Source: Bog-159 sp963738375 (GTDB lineage: Bacteria; Acidobacteriota; Terriglobia; Bryobacterales; Bryobacteraceae). Taken from it: 64,000 bases of DNA. The stretch spans positions 1 to 64,000 of the forward strand of contig CAVTWL010000009.1 in the NCBI GenBank assembly GCA_963738375.1, read 5' to 3'. The translations under genes and the position numbers were made by a program. Positions 32,443-40,890 of this stretch are shown in pieces; the stretch's first letter is position 1; each line of letters starts with the position of its first letter. The notes beneath the pieces were generated by a model. It was given only the letters and a program-made list of their open reading frames with translations. It did not search any database and was not told the origin of the DNA.

Positions 32443-34308
32443 CTATTTCGTGACAGGAAACTCGATGGCGGCGTAGCGCACGGCGTGGTTCGGCTTATCC
32501 GGCAGCACGACGCGCGCGAGGGCGTGTACCACGTGACCTGGCGGGCAATCGGCCTTGATCAGCGGCAGCGAGTACTTTGCGGACGCGCCCACGTGATCGT
32601 AGTCGCTCCAATCGTCGAACGCGCGCAGGGTATTGTCGACGCAGGCATCGTTAGTGATCAATTCGGCGATGCGATAGACGTCGTCTTCCGGCAACAGGAT
32701 TGCGATTCTTTCGCCGGGATTGGCTTTGCCGTCGCCATTGCCGTCGCCCAAGGTCACCTTGGTTTTTTCGGTGGCATGCTCGTAGACGCGAACGTCCTGG
32801 CCGTCGGCTATTTTATAATCCGCGAAGGCACGGGCCGGCGGATACAGCGGCACTTCGAACGTCATGCGCACATCGCCCTGCACTGCAACGATTTTGGCGA
32901 TGGCTCGCTTAGGATCTTTCGCGGTTAGGGTCAGGGCCACGTCGGCGGATTGGCCGGGCGCGATGGCCGGCAGATCCGCTGACATCGGCGCGAGGTCCAC
33001 GCCCGCGTTCGGGCTAAGCCATCGCAAAGTTGCGGGATGCGTGGGCGCTGCGCCGGCGTTCCAGATACGGACCTTGGCGTGGACGGGTTCGCCGGCGGTA
33101 GCCCAAGAAGCCCCATCCAACTGATAGCCGGAAATCGCCAGCACAGGGCCGGCGCCGATGCCCACCTCATATTCTTCGCCGTCGAGTTCCAGGTTCAAGC
33201 GGCCATCCGAGGCAGCTATAACCGTCTGGCGGCGCACGTTGCCATCGCGGAGCCGGACGACGGTTACGGTCTGCGGCTTTTTGGGCGGGTAGAGTTTATC
33301 CGTCTCGATGGAGACATTCACGCCCGGAATCGCGGCGCCTGCCGGCAGCCATTCGCGTACCGCCGAGTGGAAACCCGCCGCAGACACATTCGCAAGCGCA
33401 GTGAATCCCGGCTGTTTTCGATCCGTGGAGACGTCCCAACCCCAGACACTAAAGTTCGGATAGATATCGGCATGGTTCCACACGGAGGGTTTCGGCAAAG
33501 GATGGGCGAACGCGTTCATGTGGAAGGCGAGGGTCTTGGCAATGCCGGGCGTGCCATGGTCCGAGTCGAACTCCTCTGTCTCGTGCCAGTCCCGTGCGTA
33601 TTTCCAGATGGCGTTCAATTCGCCGTGATAGAAGCGAATGAAATCGCGCGAGCCGGTGACGATGCGGGTGCGAACGCCCTCGTAGTTGCCGTAGAGTTCG
33701 TCGTGCCGGTATTCGACCGGGAAATCGCGCGGGCCGACGAAGAATTCCGGCGAGCCCATGAAGCTCGAGGCGCTGGATACCAGGTTTGGATACTTGCCCG
33801 CAATCCAGAACGCCATGAATCCCCCCATGGAAAAGCCGGACACCGCGCGGTGGTCGCGGTCGGCGACGGTACGGAAATTAGCGTCGATGAAGTCGACCAA
33901 TTCCGGAAAGTACAGCGGGAACTGCCGGTTGGTTTCGACCGGGCTGACGTTGTAGGGGCGCTTGTAGTTGTCGCCGGCGAAGCGCGGGTTGAAGCCGTCA
34001 AGCTTCACCACGACGACGTCGTGGCTGGCCACGAAATTGGCGATGTTGTCGCCGCCATAATCCGTGCCGGAATCGTAGTTTCGGTGCGGCGGGTCGTCGA
34101 CGGGCTTGTTGAAGCGCTCGCTATAGCCGTGAAACCAATAAACAACGGGGTAGCGTTTGCCCGATGTTTCGTAGTTCGGGGGCAGGAAGATGCGGAAGTT
34201 GCGCGTTTCTTCGAATACCTGGCTGAACTGTACGCGATCCTGTACGATGGCTTCGGCGCCAAAGAGCGGCAACGCGGCGAATATTAGGAGTATGAAGCGG
34301 GCGATCAC
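32443..34308 (-). CDS. Secreted esterase (EstD/putative esterase family) with C-terminal beta domains
   Basis: The 621-residue protein has a signal peptide (MIARFILLIFAALPLFGAEA). Its alpha/beta-hydrolase domain has the nucleophile motif GFSMGGFMAFW at about residue 170, plus YPVVYWFHGYSE and DSDHGTPGIAKTLAFHMN, where D and H could complete the triad. The C-terminal 300 residues look like two immunoglobulin-like domains (WNAGAAPTHPATLRWLS and DPKRAIAKIVAVQGDVRMTF). Members cleave phenolic or xylan esters. Substrate is unknown; it may act on plant material outside the cell. Confidence 0.8.
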   Translation of the reverse strand: MIARFILLIFAALPLFGAEAIVQDRVQFSQVFEETRNFRIFLPPNYETSGKRYPVVYWFHGYSERFNKPVDDPPHRNYDSGTDYGGDNIANFVASHDVVVVKLDGFNPRFAGDNYKRPYNVSPVETNRQFPLYFPELVDFIDANFRTVADRDHRAVSGFSMGGFMAFWIAGKYPNLVSSASSFMGSPEFFVGPRDFPVEYRHDELYGNYEGVRTRIVTGSRDFIRFYHGELNAIWKYARDWHETEEFDSDHGTPGIAKTLAFHMNAFAHPLPKPSVWNHADIYPNFSVWGWDVSTDRKQPGFTALANVSAAGFHSAVREWLPAGAAIPGVNVSIETDKLYPPKKPQTVTVVRLRDGNVRRQTVIAASDGRLNLELDGEEYEVGIGAGPVLAISGYQLDGASWATAGEPVHAKVRIWNAGAAPTHPATLRWLSPNAGVDLAPMSADLPAIAPGQSADVALTLTAKDPKRAIAKIVAVQGDVRMTFEVPLYPPARAFADYKIADGQDVRVYEHATEKTKVTLGDGNGDGKANPGERIAILLPEDDVYRIAELITNDACVDNTLRAFDDWSDYDHVGASAKYSLPLIKADCPPGHVVHALARVVLPDKPNHAVRYAAIEFPVTK

Positions 34309-34354
34309 TCCATCATGTTAACGCGGCCCCTCGGGCTGCGGTGTAATAGAGGGG

Positions 34355-35026
34355 ATGGCTGCAATCTTCCTTATGGCCGCGATACTGGCTGCGCCCGGTC
34401 CGCTGGAAATGGCGCGCGACAAGCAGGACCGGCCGGCGCTTGAAAAACAGATCTCCGAACTGTCGGCCGCGGCGGCGAAAACGCCGCACGATGCGGAAGC
34501 CCAGTATCGCGTTGCTTTGGCGTCTTCGTACCTGGCGGAGGTGTCGCTCGAGCTTCGCGACAAGAAGCAGGCGGAGCATGCGGCCGAGGGCGGGATCGAG
34601 GCGGCTGAGCGCGCCATCGCGATCAATGGGAAGAACGCGGAATATTACCGCGTGTTGGGCACGTTGTGCGGGCAGGTAATTCCTGCCAGTGTGTTCTCGG
34701 CGTTTTCATTCGGCAAACGCGCGCGGACGGCGATTGACAAGGCCATTGAACTGGATCCGAAGTCGTCGCCGGCGTATATGGCGCGCGGCGTGGGGAACTA
34801 TTACTTGCCGGAGGCTTTGGGGGGAGGCGTGTCGCTGGCGTTGCCGGATTTTCGCAAGGCGGCGGAACTGGACCCTTCGTCCGCCGAGGTGTACCTGTGG
34901 ATGGGCCTCGCTCTGCGCAAGGAGCATCATAATGCGGAGGCGCGGCAGGCTTTCGAGAAGGGGTTGCGCCTGGATCCGGCGCGGATTTGGATCAAGCAGC
35001 AATTGGATAAGACGCCCGCGCAATGA
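34355..35026 (+). CDS. TPR-repeat protein
   Basis: The 223-residue protein has a short hydrophobic N-terminus (AAIFLMAAILAAPGP) that may be a signal, followed by about four tetratricopeptide units such as AIEAAERAIAINGKNAEYYRV-like, GKRARTAIDKAIELDPKSSP and EARQAFEKGLRLDPARIWIK. TPR proteins mediate protein contacts. It overlaps the downstream membrane protein by four bases (ATGA), so the two probably work together. The ATG at 34355 follows GAGGGG without a gap; an ATG 18 bases on is possible. Confidence 0.8.
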   Translation: MAAIFLMAAILAAPGPLEMARDKQDRPALEKQISELSAAAAKTPHDAEAQYRVALASSYLAEVSLELRDKKQAEHAAEGGIEAAERAIAINGKNAEYYRVLGTLCGQVIPASVFSAFSFGKRARTAIDKAIELDPKSSPAYMARGVGNYYLPEALGGGVSLALPDFRKAAELDPSSAEVYLWMGLALRKEHHNAEARQAFEKGLRLDPARIWIKQQLDKTPAQ

Positions 35027-36624
35027 AGAATCTGGCTGTGGCGGCGGCGATCTTGGCGATCGGCGCGCTTGCGTGGTTCGAGTTTCCGGGCCATACATGG
35101 CTGCAGCAGGACACCCAGATCTACGTACCGATCCTCGAGCACTTGCGCGATCCGGCGGTGCTGCGGCGCGATATTCTGGTTTCCCGGCAGCATGTTTCGT
35201 ATACGCTCTACGATGAAACTGCCCGGGGTCTTGCGTGGTTGACGGGGTTGGACTTTCGACAGGTTCTCGAAGGCGAGCAATTCGTGACGCGGGCGGCCGG
35301 GATCTGGGGCTTGTACCTGATCGGTACTTCGCTGGGGCTGTCGACGGCGGGGTCCCTGCTGATGGCCGCGATCGTGGCATTGGGCGCAACCATTGCGGGA
35401 CCTGCGGTGCTTTCGTTCGAAATCGAGCCGGATCCGCGCGGATTTGCCGTACCCCTTTTGTTCCTGGGAATCGGACTTGCGGCGCGCGGTCGCCATTGGG
35501 CCGCGGGAGTTGCGGGCGCGGCGGCATTCCTGATGCATCCGCCGACTGTGATTCCCTTTTGGGCTGTGTACTCTGCGCTGGCGGGGGCACGTCGGCGGTT
35601 CTCCGCGTTTGTGCCCTTGGCGATTGCCGGATGCGTGCTAGCAGTAGCGGCGCATTTCCAGCAAGGCGCGAGGGAAGCGCAGCCTTTGTTCGCGCGGTTG
35701 ACGCCGGCGATTGAAGCATTGCAACGGCTGCGGGCGCCTTACGTATGGATCTCGATGTGGGGGCGGGAGTGGCTGCTGCATTATCTGATCTTGTACGGCA
35801 TATCGTTCGCCGCCTATGCGCGGCTGCGAAAGACAGCGACCATCGAGCTGCGGTATTTCCTTGTTGGATTGCCGCTGATTGGCATATTGACGATCCCGCT
35901 TTCGTTTCTGCTGCTGGAGCGAATGCAATGGGTGCTAGTGCCGCAGTTGCAGCCCATGCGGGCGCTCCTTTTTGTCGCGGTATTTGCGCAGATCGGCGCG
36001 GCGGCGGCCGGTCTTCTAGCGGCGGCGGCAGGGCGCTACGGCGAAAGCCTGGCATGGTTCGCCGTAGTGTACTGGCTCCCCATTAACGACAACCTTACCG
36101 TCTGGCCGGCTGCGAAGAACTGCCTGGCTGTTTTGCTGTTCGCGGGCGCGGCAAGCGTGGCCGGGTGGGCGGAAGCGCGCCGGACGCGGTGGCGCGGACC
36201 GGCGTTCGCCGCAATCGGGCTTGCAGGATTTCTGGCGCTTCCTTATCTGGCTGCCGGCTATCCGCATTTGCACACGCCCGAACTGGCCCAGCTTTCGGCC
36301 TGGGCGAGATCGTCGACGGATGCGGATGCCGTATTTCTTTTTGCCGACGCGGGTAAGCAACTGCAACCCGGTATTTTCCGCTCCGAGGCTCTGCGTGCGG
36401 TGTACGTGGATTGGAAAGGCGGGGGACAAGTCAATTACCTGCCGGAATTGGGAGAGCAGTGGTGGGAGCGATGGCAAGCAGCGCTGGGAGCGCCTTTCGA
36501 TCCGCGCAACGTACCGCGCTACGGCGCGTTGGGTATCGACTACATCGTGGTATCGCCGCGCAACCGGCTGCCCGATATTGCGCCGGTTTTTGAAAACGGG
36601 CGGTATCTGGCTTACCGGCTCTAA
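35023..36624 (+). CDS. Polytopic membrane protein of unknown function
   Basis: The 533-residue protein has about ten to twelve hydrophobic segments (for example AVAAAILAIGALAWFEF, ALLFVAVFAQIGAAAAGLLA) and a C-terminal soluble part after residue 430 that ends ENGRYLAYRL. The layout resembles membrane glycosyltransferase-like or DUF-class acidobacterial proteins, with an acidic site after the first segment (QQDTQIYVPILEHLRDP). The exact family is not recognisable to me. Coupled to the TPR gene by an ATGA overlap; it converges with the DinB gene at its end. Confidence 0.7.
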   Translation: MKNLAVAAAILAIGALAWFEFPGHTWLQQDTQIYVPILEHLRDPAVLRRDILVSRQHVSYTLYDETARGLAWLTGLDFRQVLEGEQFVTRAAGIWGLYLIGTSLGLSTAGSLLMAAIVALGATIAGPAVLSFEIEPDPRGFAVPLLFLGIGLAARGRHWAAGVAGAAAFLMHPPTVIPFWAVYSALAGARRRFSAFVPLAIAGCVLAVAAHFQQGAREAQPLFARLTPAIEALQRLRAPYVWISMWGREWLLHYLILYGISFAAYARLRKTATIELRYFLVGLPLIGILTIPLSFLLLERMQWVLVPQLQPMRALLFVAVFAQIGAAAAGLLAAAAGRYGESLAWFAVVYWLPINDNLTVWPAAKNCLAVLLFAGAASVAGWAEARRTRWRGPAFAAIGLAGFLALPYLAAGYPHLHTPELAQLSAWARSSTDADAVFLFADAGKQLQPGIFRSEALRAVYVDWKGGGQVNYLPELGEQWWERWQAALGAPFDPRNVPRYGALGIDYIVVSPRNRLPDIAPVFENGRYLAYRL

Positions 36625-37094
36625 CCGGCGATCTCTTCGAGTTGGTTCAGATGATTGATGTCGTGGCCTCCCATGGTTTCGAGGATGGTGGCAAGAGTCA
36701 TTTCGCCGCGTTCGGGGTGGTTGACCTGCCGTGCGAGGTCGGCGGCAGTAAAAAATCGCACCAGCGCTAGATTCCATTGGCGGAGCGCGGAGAAGGTGGC
36801 GAGAGCCGATTGCAAGGTGTAGCAGGCATATCGATCCGCCCATCTTCCCTGGTCGAAGGGCTGCATCACGTGGCGATCTTCGGCCAGCGTCTGGCGCAGG
36901 CGGAAGCCGAAGGCGAATTCGCAATCGGCCAGGTGGCAGACAATCTCGCGGGCACTCCACTTACCCGGCGCTCGCGGCTTTTCCGCAGCCGCGGCGCCGA
37001 TCTTTTCGACCAGGGTTTGCAGCTTCGCCGGGGTGGCCGTAATTACCGGCACGGGATCGTGTTTTCCAAGGTGGGTGGCGTAGGGGTTCAGCAT
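36621..37094 (-). CDS. DinB-family protein
   Basis: The 157-residue four-helix protein has the metal-site residues of the DinB/YfiT class: histidine in IVCHLADCEFAFGFRL and the pair in MGGHDINHLNQLEEI. The family is related to bacillithiol and mycothiol-dependent S-transferases and to damage-inducible proteins. An ATG at 37127 would add 11 residues; the ATG at 37094 (MLNPYATHLGKHDP) starts the first helix better. It converges with the membrane-protein gene. Confidence 0.85.
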   Translation of the reverse strand: MLNPYATHLGKHDPVPVITATPAKLQTLVEKIGAAAAEKPRAPGKWSAREIVCHLADCEFAFGFRLRQTLAEDRHVMQPFDQGRWADRYACYTLQSALATFSALRQWNLALVRFFTAADLARQVNHPERGEMTLATILETMGGHDINHLNQLEEIAG

Positions 37095-37159
37095 CCAATC
37101 AAAGTAACATGCGCCTTTCAGCGCCACCGGCCGCCTGTTGGGTGCATCATTGATAGTGT

Positions 37160-37375
37160 ATGTCCCTCCAAACCGTCAAGATCGCCGTTACAGGCATGAC
37201 ATGCGGCAACTGTGCGCGCAGCGTGGAACGCAAGCTCTCGGCTAATCCCGGCGTTTCTAGCGCGCATGTCGATTGGGCCGGCGGGCTGGCAACGGTGGAA
37301 TTCGACGCCGATCGAACCAAGATGCCCGATTTGCTCCGCGCCATCGAACAGCTTGGGTACACCGTGCAACAATGA
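37160..37375 (+). CDS. copZ: Copper chaperone, HMA domain
   Basis: The 71-residue protein is a single heavy-metal-associated domain with the metal-binding motif GMTCGNCARSVERKL and the ferredoxin-like fold ending EQLGYTVQQ. It hands Cu(I) to P-type ATPases. The stop overlaps the start of the ATPase gene (ATGA). The symbol is given by its pairing with copA and is less certain than the fold. Confidence 0.85.
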   Translation: MSLQTVKIAVTGMTCGNCARSVERKLSANPGVSSAHVDWAGGLATVEFDADRTKMPDLLRAIEQLGYTVQQ

Positions 37376-39543
37376 ATGCCGCGACGACTGCCGGCTCGAC
37401 CGATCGCGTCGACTTGCCTGTTTCCGGGATGTCTTGCGCGGCCTGCGCGCGCGCGATTGAGAATCAGCTCGCCGCGACCGATGGAGTCAGCGCCGCGCAC
37501 GTCAACTTCGCTACTGCAACCGCGACGGTGGAGTTCGATCCGCAGCGCGCCACGGTTGCCAACTTCGTGGAAGCCATCGAAGAGTTGGGCTACGGCGTTC
37601 CCGAGGCTGAGGGTGGCGAGGATGTGGAGGAACGGACGCGGCTGGAAGAGTATGCCGCGCTGAAGCGGCGCTTGTGGATTGCGGCGGGATTTGGGATTCC
37701 GGTGCTGGTGTTGGGCATGACGCCGGCACTCATGCATCTTTCCGCCATGGCTTGGATGCAACTGGCGCTGAGCGCGCCGGTGGTGTTCTATGCGGGCGCG
37801 CCATTCTATCAAGGCGCATGGACGGCCCTGCGGCACCGTTCCGCCAACATGAACACGTTGATCGCGCTGGGCACCGGCAGCGCGTTCTTATATTCGCTGA
37901 CAGTGACCGTAGCGGGCGGGCACGAGGTTTACTACGAGGCAGCCGCCGCGATCATCACGCTGATTCTGGTGGGCCGCCTGTTGGAGGCGCGCGCTCGCGG
38001 AAGGGCATCGGAAGCCATTCGTCACTTGCGCGACTTGGCGCCGGCGACTGCGCGCGTGGTTCGCGGGGGCTCCGAACAGGATGTGCCGATCGAGCAGGTG
38101 CGTCCCGGGGATGTGGTCGTGGTGCGGCCGGGTGAGCGGATTCCGGTGGACGGTTCGATTCGAGAAGGCGAATCGGCGGTGGACGAAGCGATGCTTACCG
38201 GCGAAAGTCTGCCAGTAGATAAGCGCCCAGGGGACCTTGTTTACACGGGCACGGTCAATTACTCGGGCAGCTTGCAGTTCGAAGCGCGAGCCGTGGGGCG
38301 GGCGACGGTTCTGCAACAGATGATCGGGCTGGTGCGGCAGGCGCAGGGTTCGCGCGCGCCAGTGGCAAGGCTGGCGGATGTGGTTAGCGGCTATTTCACC
38401 GTGGCCGTGCTGGCGATCGCGACGTTGACCTTTTTGGTATGGCTGGCGTTTGCGCCGCTATCTTTCGCAGTGGTGAATTTTGTGGCGGTACTGATTATCG
38501 CGTGTCCCTGCGCGCTGGGCCTGGCGACGCCTACGGCGATCATGGTGGGGATCGGACGCGGGGCGGAACGCGGGATTCTGATCAAGGGCGGCGAAGCGCT
38601 GGAAGCCGCGCATCATATCGACACGGTGATTCTGGACAAGACCGGTACGATCACCAGCGGGCGTCCCCAGGTAACTGACGTCATCGCTACTAACGGATTC
38701 ACGGAGCTTGAGGCGGTGCGGCTAGCGGCTTCGGCCGAACGTTACTCCGAGCATCCGCTGGGGCATGCCATTGTCGAGTATGCGCGGACAGCGGGCATCG
38801 CGTGGGGGGAATCGACTCACTTCCGTGCTCTCGCGGGAAGCGGCGTTACGGCGCGAGTCGATGGGCGGCAAGTGGCAGTAGGCAATCCGGCGGGAGCTTT
38901 GGGAAACGCCGACATCGCGCGGCTGGGGGGGGAAGGGAAGACGGTCGTTGAGATCTGCATCGATGGGACGAGTGCGGCCCTGATTGGGATCGCGGATACC
39001 GTGAAACCCGAGGCCGCCGAGGCCGTGCGACGTCTGCGGGCGATGGGAATCGACGTCTGGATGATTACCGGCGACAACCGGCTTACGGCGGAAAACGTGG
39101 CGCGTCTGGTTGGGATTCAGAAAGTGATGGCGGGCGTGCGGCCGGATGCGAAGGCGGCTGAGGTGCGCAAGCTGCAAGCGGCGGGGAAGAAGGTTGCGAT
39201 GGCCGGGGACGGCATCAACGACGCCCCTGCGCTGGCTCAAGCCGATGTCGGCATCGCGCTGGGAGCGGGAACGGACGTGGCCCAGGAAGCAGCCGCGATC
39301 ACGTTGATGGGTGGAGATCTGAATGGCGTTGCGGATGCGATCGGGCTGGCGAGGCAAACGATGCGCATCATCCGGCAGAATCTATTTTGGGCTTACGCTT
39401 ATAACTCGGTTGGAATTATGATTGCGGCCGGCGTTTTGTATCCATTTACAGGATGGCTGTTATCGCCGGTGCTGGCTTCGGCGGCTATGGCGCTATCGAG
39501 CGTATCGGTGGTGACGAACAGCTTGCGACTCAAGCGAGCCTGA
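37372..39543 (+). CDS. copA: Copper-translocating P1B-type ATPase
   Basis: The 723-residue protein carries one N-terminal HMA domain (VSGMSCAACARAIENQL), eight membrane segments, the actuator motif MLTGESLPVDKRP, the transport site IIACPCALGLATPTA, the phosphorylation site VILDKTGTITSGRP, SEHPLGHAI, the nucleotide site and GDGINDAPALAQADVGIALG. The CPC motif is that of Cu(I)/Ag(I) pumps. Translation starts at 37372 inside the copZ stop; an ORF reading from 37273 lies in the chaperone gene in another frame. The pump exports copper from the cytoplasm. Confidence 0.96.
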   Translation: MNAATTAGSTDRVDLPVSGMSCAACARAIENQLAATDGVSAAHVNFATATATVEFDPQRATVANFVEAIEELGYGVPEAEGGEDVEERTRLEEYAALKRRLWIAAGFGIPVLVLGMTPALMHLSAMAWMQLALSAPVVFYAGAPFYQGAWTALRHRSANMNTLIALGTGSAFLYSLTVTVAGGHEVYYEAAAAIITLILVGRLLEARARGRASEAIRHLRDLAPATARVVRGGSEQDVPIEQVRPGDVVVVRPGERIPVDGSIREGESAVDEAMLTGESLPVDKRPGDLVYTGTVNYSGSLQFEARAVGRATVLQQMIGLVRQAQGSRAPVARLADVVSGYFTVAVLAIATLTFLVWLAFAPLSFAVVNFVAVLIIACPCALGLATPTAIMVGIGRGAERGILIKGGEALEAAHHIDTVILDKTGTITSGRPQVTDVIATNGFTELEAVRLAASAERYSEHPLGHAIVEYARTAGIAWGESTHFRALAGSGVTARVDGRQVAVGNPAGALGNADIARLGGEGKTVVEICIDGTSAALIGIADTVKPEAAEAVRRLRAMGIDVWMITGDNRLTAENVARLVGIQKVMAGVRPDAKAAEVRKLQAAGKKVAMAGDGINDAPALAQADVGIALGAGTDVAQEAAAITLMGGDLNGVADAIGLARQTMRIIRQNLFWAYAYNSVGIMIAAGVLYPFTGWLLSPVLASAAMALSSVSVVTNSLRLKRA

Positions 39544-39544
39544 G

Positions 39545-39925
39545 CTAGGTCGGGAGCCGGATGCCGGTCTCTTCGTACAAGGGCACGGGGGTGGTTCCCT
39601 GGGTGCGAAATTCGTAGCGCTCTATGGAGAGAGCTGCGCCGTCTTTGTCGCTGCGGACCACGCATCCGTAGATCATCAGCTTCATCGGGCAGACGTCGTT
39701 GAGGCGAGCCGGCCAAGTCATGGACAGTTCTACCGGCAGCCCAGTGCTGAGGACTCCCTCGGTGGTGAACCAGACTCCGCTGCTGCTGATGTTGACCGTG
39801 CGGCCGTTGCCGGCTTCCGAGACGCGGCTCCCGTACAGGAGCTTATAGCGGAGGCCTTGTTCGATGTTGAAGCGGCGCTTGGATCGCCGGTCCACCTGTT
39901 CGTCTTGCTTTTTCCTTTTCGCCAT
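39545..39925 (-). CDS. PilZ-domain protein
   Basis: The 126-residue protein has the c-di-GMP-binding elements: an arginine-rich segment RRSKRRFNIEQGLRYKLLYG near the start and NISSSGVWFTTEG, equivalent to the [D/N]-x-S-x-x-G motif. The rest is a beta barrel (PVELSMTWPARLN). It likely senses cyclic di-GMP. It converges with copA by one base. Confidence 0.8.
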   Translation of the reverse strand: MAKRKKQDEQVDRRSKRRFNIEQGLRYKLLYGSRVSEAGNGRTVNISSSGVWFTTEGVLSTGLPVELSMTWPARLNDVCPMKLMIYGCVVRSDKDGAALSIERYEFRTQGTTPVPLYEETGIRLPT

Positions 39926-40357
39926 AGTTTCTTGCGCCTCTTTTTGCGGACCGGTTTCTACGGCTTAAGCGTAAACTGTCCGGGACTTCTTACTCAACCT
40001 TCTCTTTGGATAGGCAAAGTTAACTAACACCTTTGTCTACCAGTACTTGTGGCCTGAAACTGGTAGGACTCACGGATAGACGGTAGTGCGAGTCCATACC
40101 AATATCACCACCCCTTCTTTTCTCCGCTTTGGGCCAGCGGGTGGCGCGCCACGCTTTTTTTATCGGCTTTGAGCCTGTCGAGCAGACAAATCCTGGCGGT
40201 TTCTTCGCCCTCTATTCGCCCAGAAGTCAAGATGTTGGGGTGTGCCGGGGCCCGGGTGGATGGGCTGGTATCCCACTAACTTGAACCAAGTCAATGCTTT
40301 CTTAAAGATTTCGCTTGCAATGGATCAAGTGTTCGTGCCACAATTTGTTGTGGTTAA
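39926..40357. other. Intergenic region upstream of the dcw cluster
   Basis: No gene is seen in about 430 bases. It contains the inverted repeat CTACCAGT...ACTGGTAG (40037-40066) and, near the end, a promoter candidate TTGCAA (40315-40320) with CACAAT (40339-40344), spacer 18. The remaining stretch has mixed composition and no RNA-like fold that I can support. Confidence 0.5.
40037..40066. promoter_or_regulatory. Inverted repeat CTACCAGT...ACTGGTAG
   Basis: Two perfectly complementary 8-base arms are separated by 14 bases, in noncoding DNA between the divergent PilZ and mraZ genes. It could be a dimeric regulator site or a transcript hairpin. No T-tract follows, so it is not a standard terminator. 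Confidence 0.35.
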
Positions 40358-40395
40358 AAAGTGGTCCGATTTGGATAAAAAGTAGTCAAAAGTGG
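40358..40395 (+). promoter_or_regulatory. MraZ-like operator: AAAGTGG repeats
   Basis: AAAGTGG occurs at 40358 and 40389 and AAAGTAG at 40379, with a weaker GATTTGG at 40368. The starts are 10, 11 and 10 bases apart. MraZ binds short direct repeats with this spacing and a GTGG core upstream of mraZ in several bacteria. The last box overlaps the GTG start codon chosen for mraZ, so bound MraZ would also cover the ribosome start site. Confidence 0.6.
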
Positions 40396-40883
40396 CCGAA
40401 GAGCTCAGCCAAGACGGCGCGGTACCAGTAGAGCCACCTCGTGGTTTGTATCCCGCTCGTCTTGACGAAAAGGGCCGCATCAAACTACCCGTCGAGTTCC
40501 AGCGGTACTTGGCGGGCATGTCTGAAAAGAAAATATTCGTGACTTCGACGGAGCGCACCACAGCAACATTATACCCCATAGCGATCTGGCGGCACAACGA
40601 GAAGCTGCTGGAGGACTACCGGGAAGATCCGGATGCGGCAGACCGTTTGTTATTCAATGCACACGACTTAGGGTCTGAGGCAGAGATGGATGGGCAGGGG
40701 CGAGTGCAATTTTCTCCCGAGCTGCGACGGGAACTTGGGATTGAGAATCAGCCGGTTAAGGTTTTGGTGGTAAACGGCGCGATCCAGGTGATGAGCGAAG
40801 CGACTTACAAGACGTTGCGTGAAGCGGCCGAGCAGACGGCGAAGGAAGATCGCCTGAAGTTGAAGCGGGCTGGGTTCAAGTAG
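40392..40883 (+). CDS. mraZ: Transcriptional regulator MraZ
   Basis: MraZ controls the division and cell-wall cluster. The protein has the two AbrB-like repeats of the family: YPARLDEKGRIKLPVEFQRY and GSEAEMDGQGRVQFSPELRR, followed by a lysine-rich tail. The GTG at 40392 gives 163 residues and a short extension before the first repeat; a TTG at 40446 would give a length closer to E. coli. Neither has a good ribosome binding site. Repeats that resemble its own operator lie directly upstream. Confidence 0.92.
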   Translation: MAEELSQDGAVPVEPPRGLYPARLDEKGRIKLPVEFQRYLAGMSEKKIFVTSTERTTATLYPIAIWRHNEKLLEDYREDPDAADRLLFNAHDLGSEAEMDGQGRVQFSPELRRELGIENQPVKVLVVNGAIQVMSEATYKTLREAAEQTAKEDRLKLKRAGFK

Positions 40884-40890
40884 ATGGATT

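Noticed and set aside
33037..34287. A 416-codon plus-strand reading frame opposite the esterase
   Set aside because: No protein-like motifs; the opposite strand encodes an esterase with signal peptide and catalytic serine.
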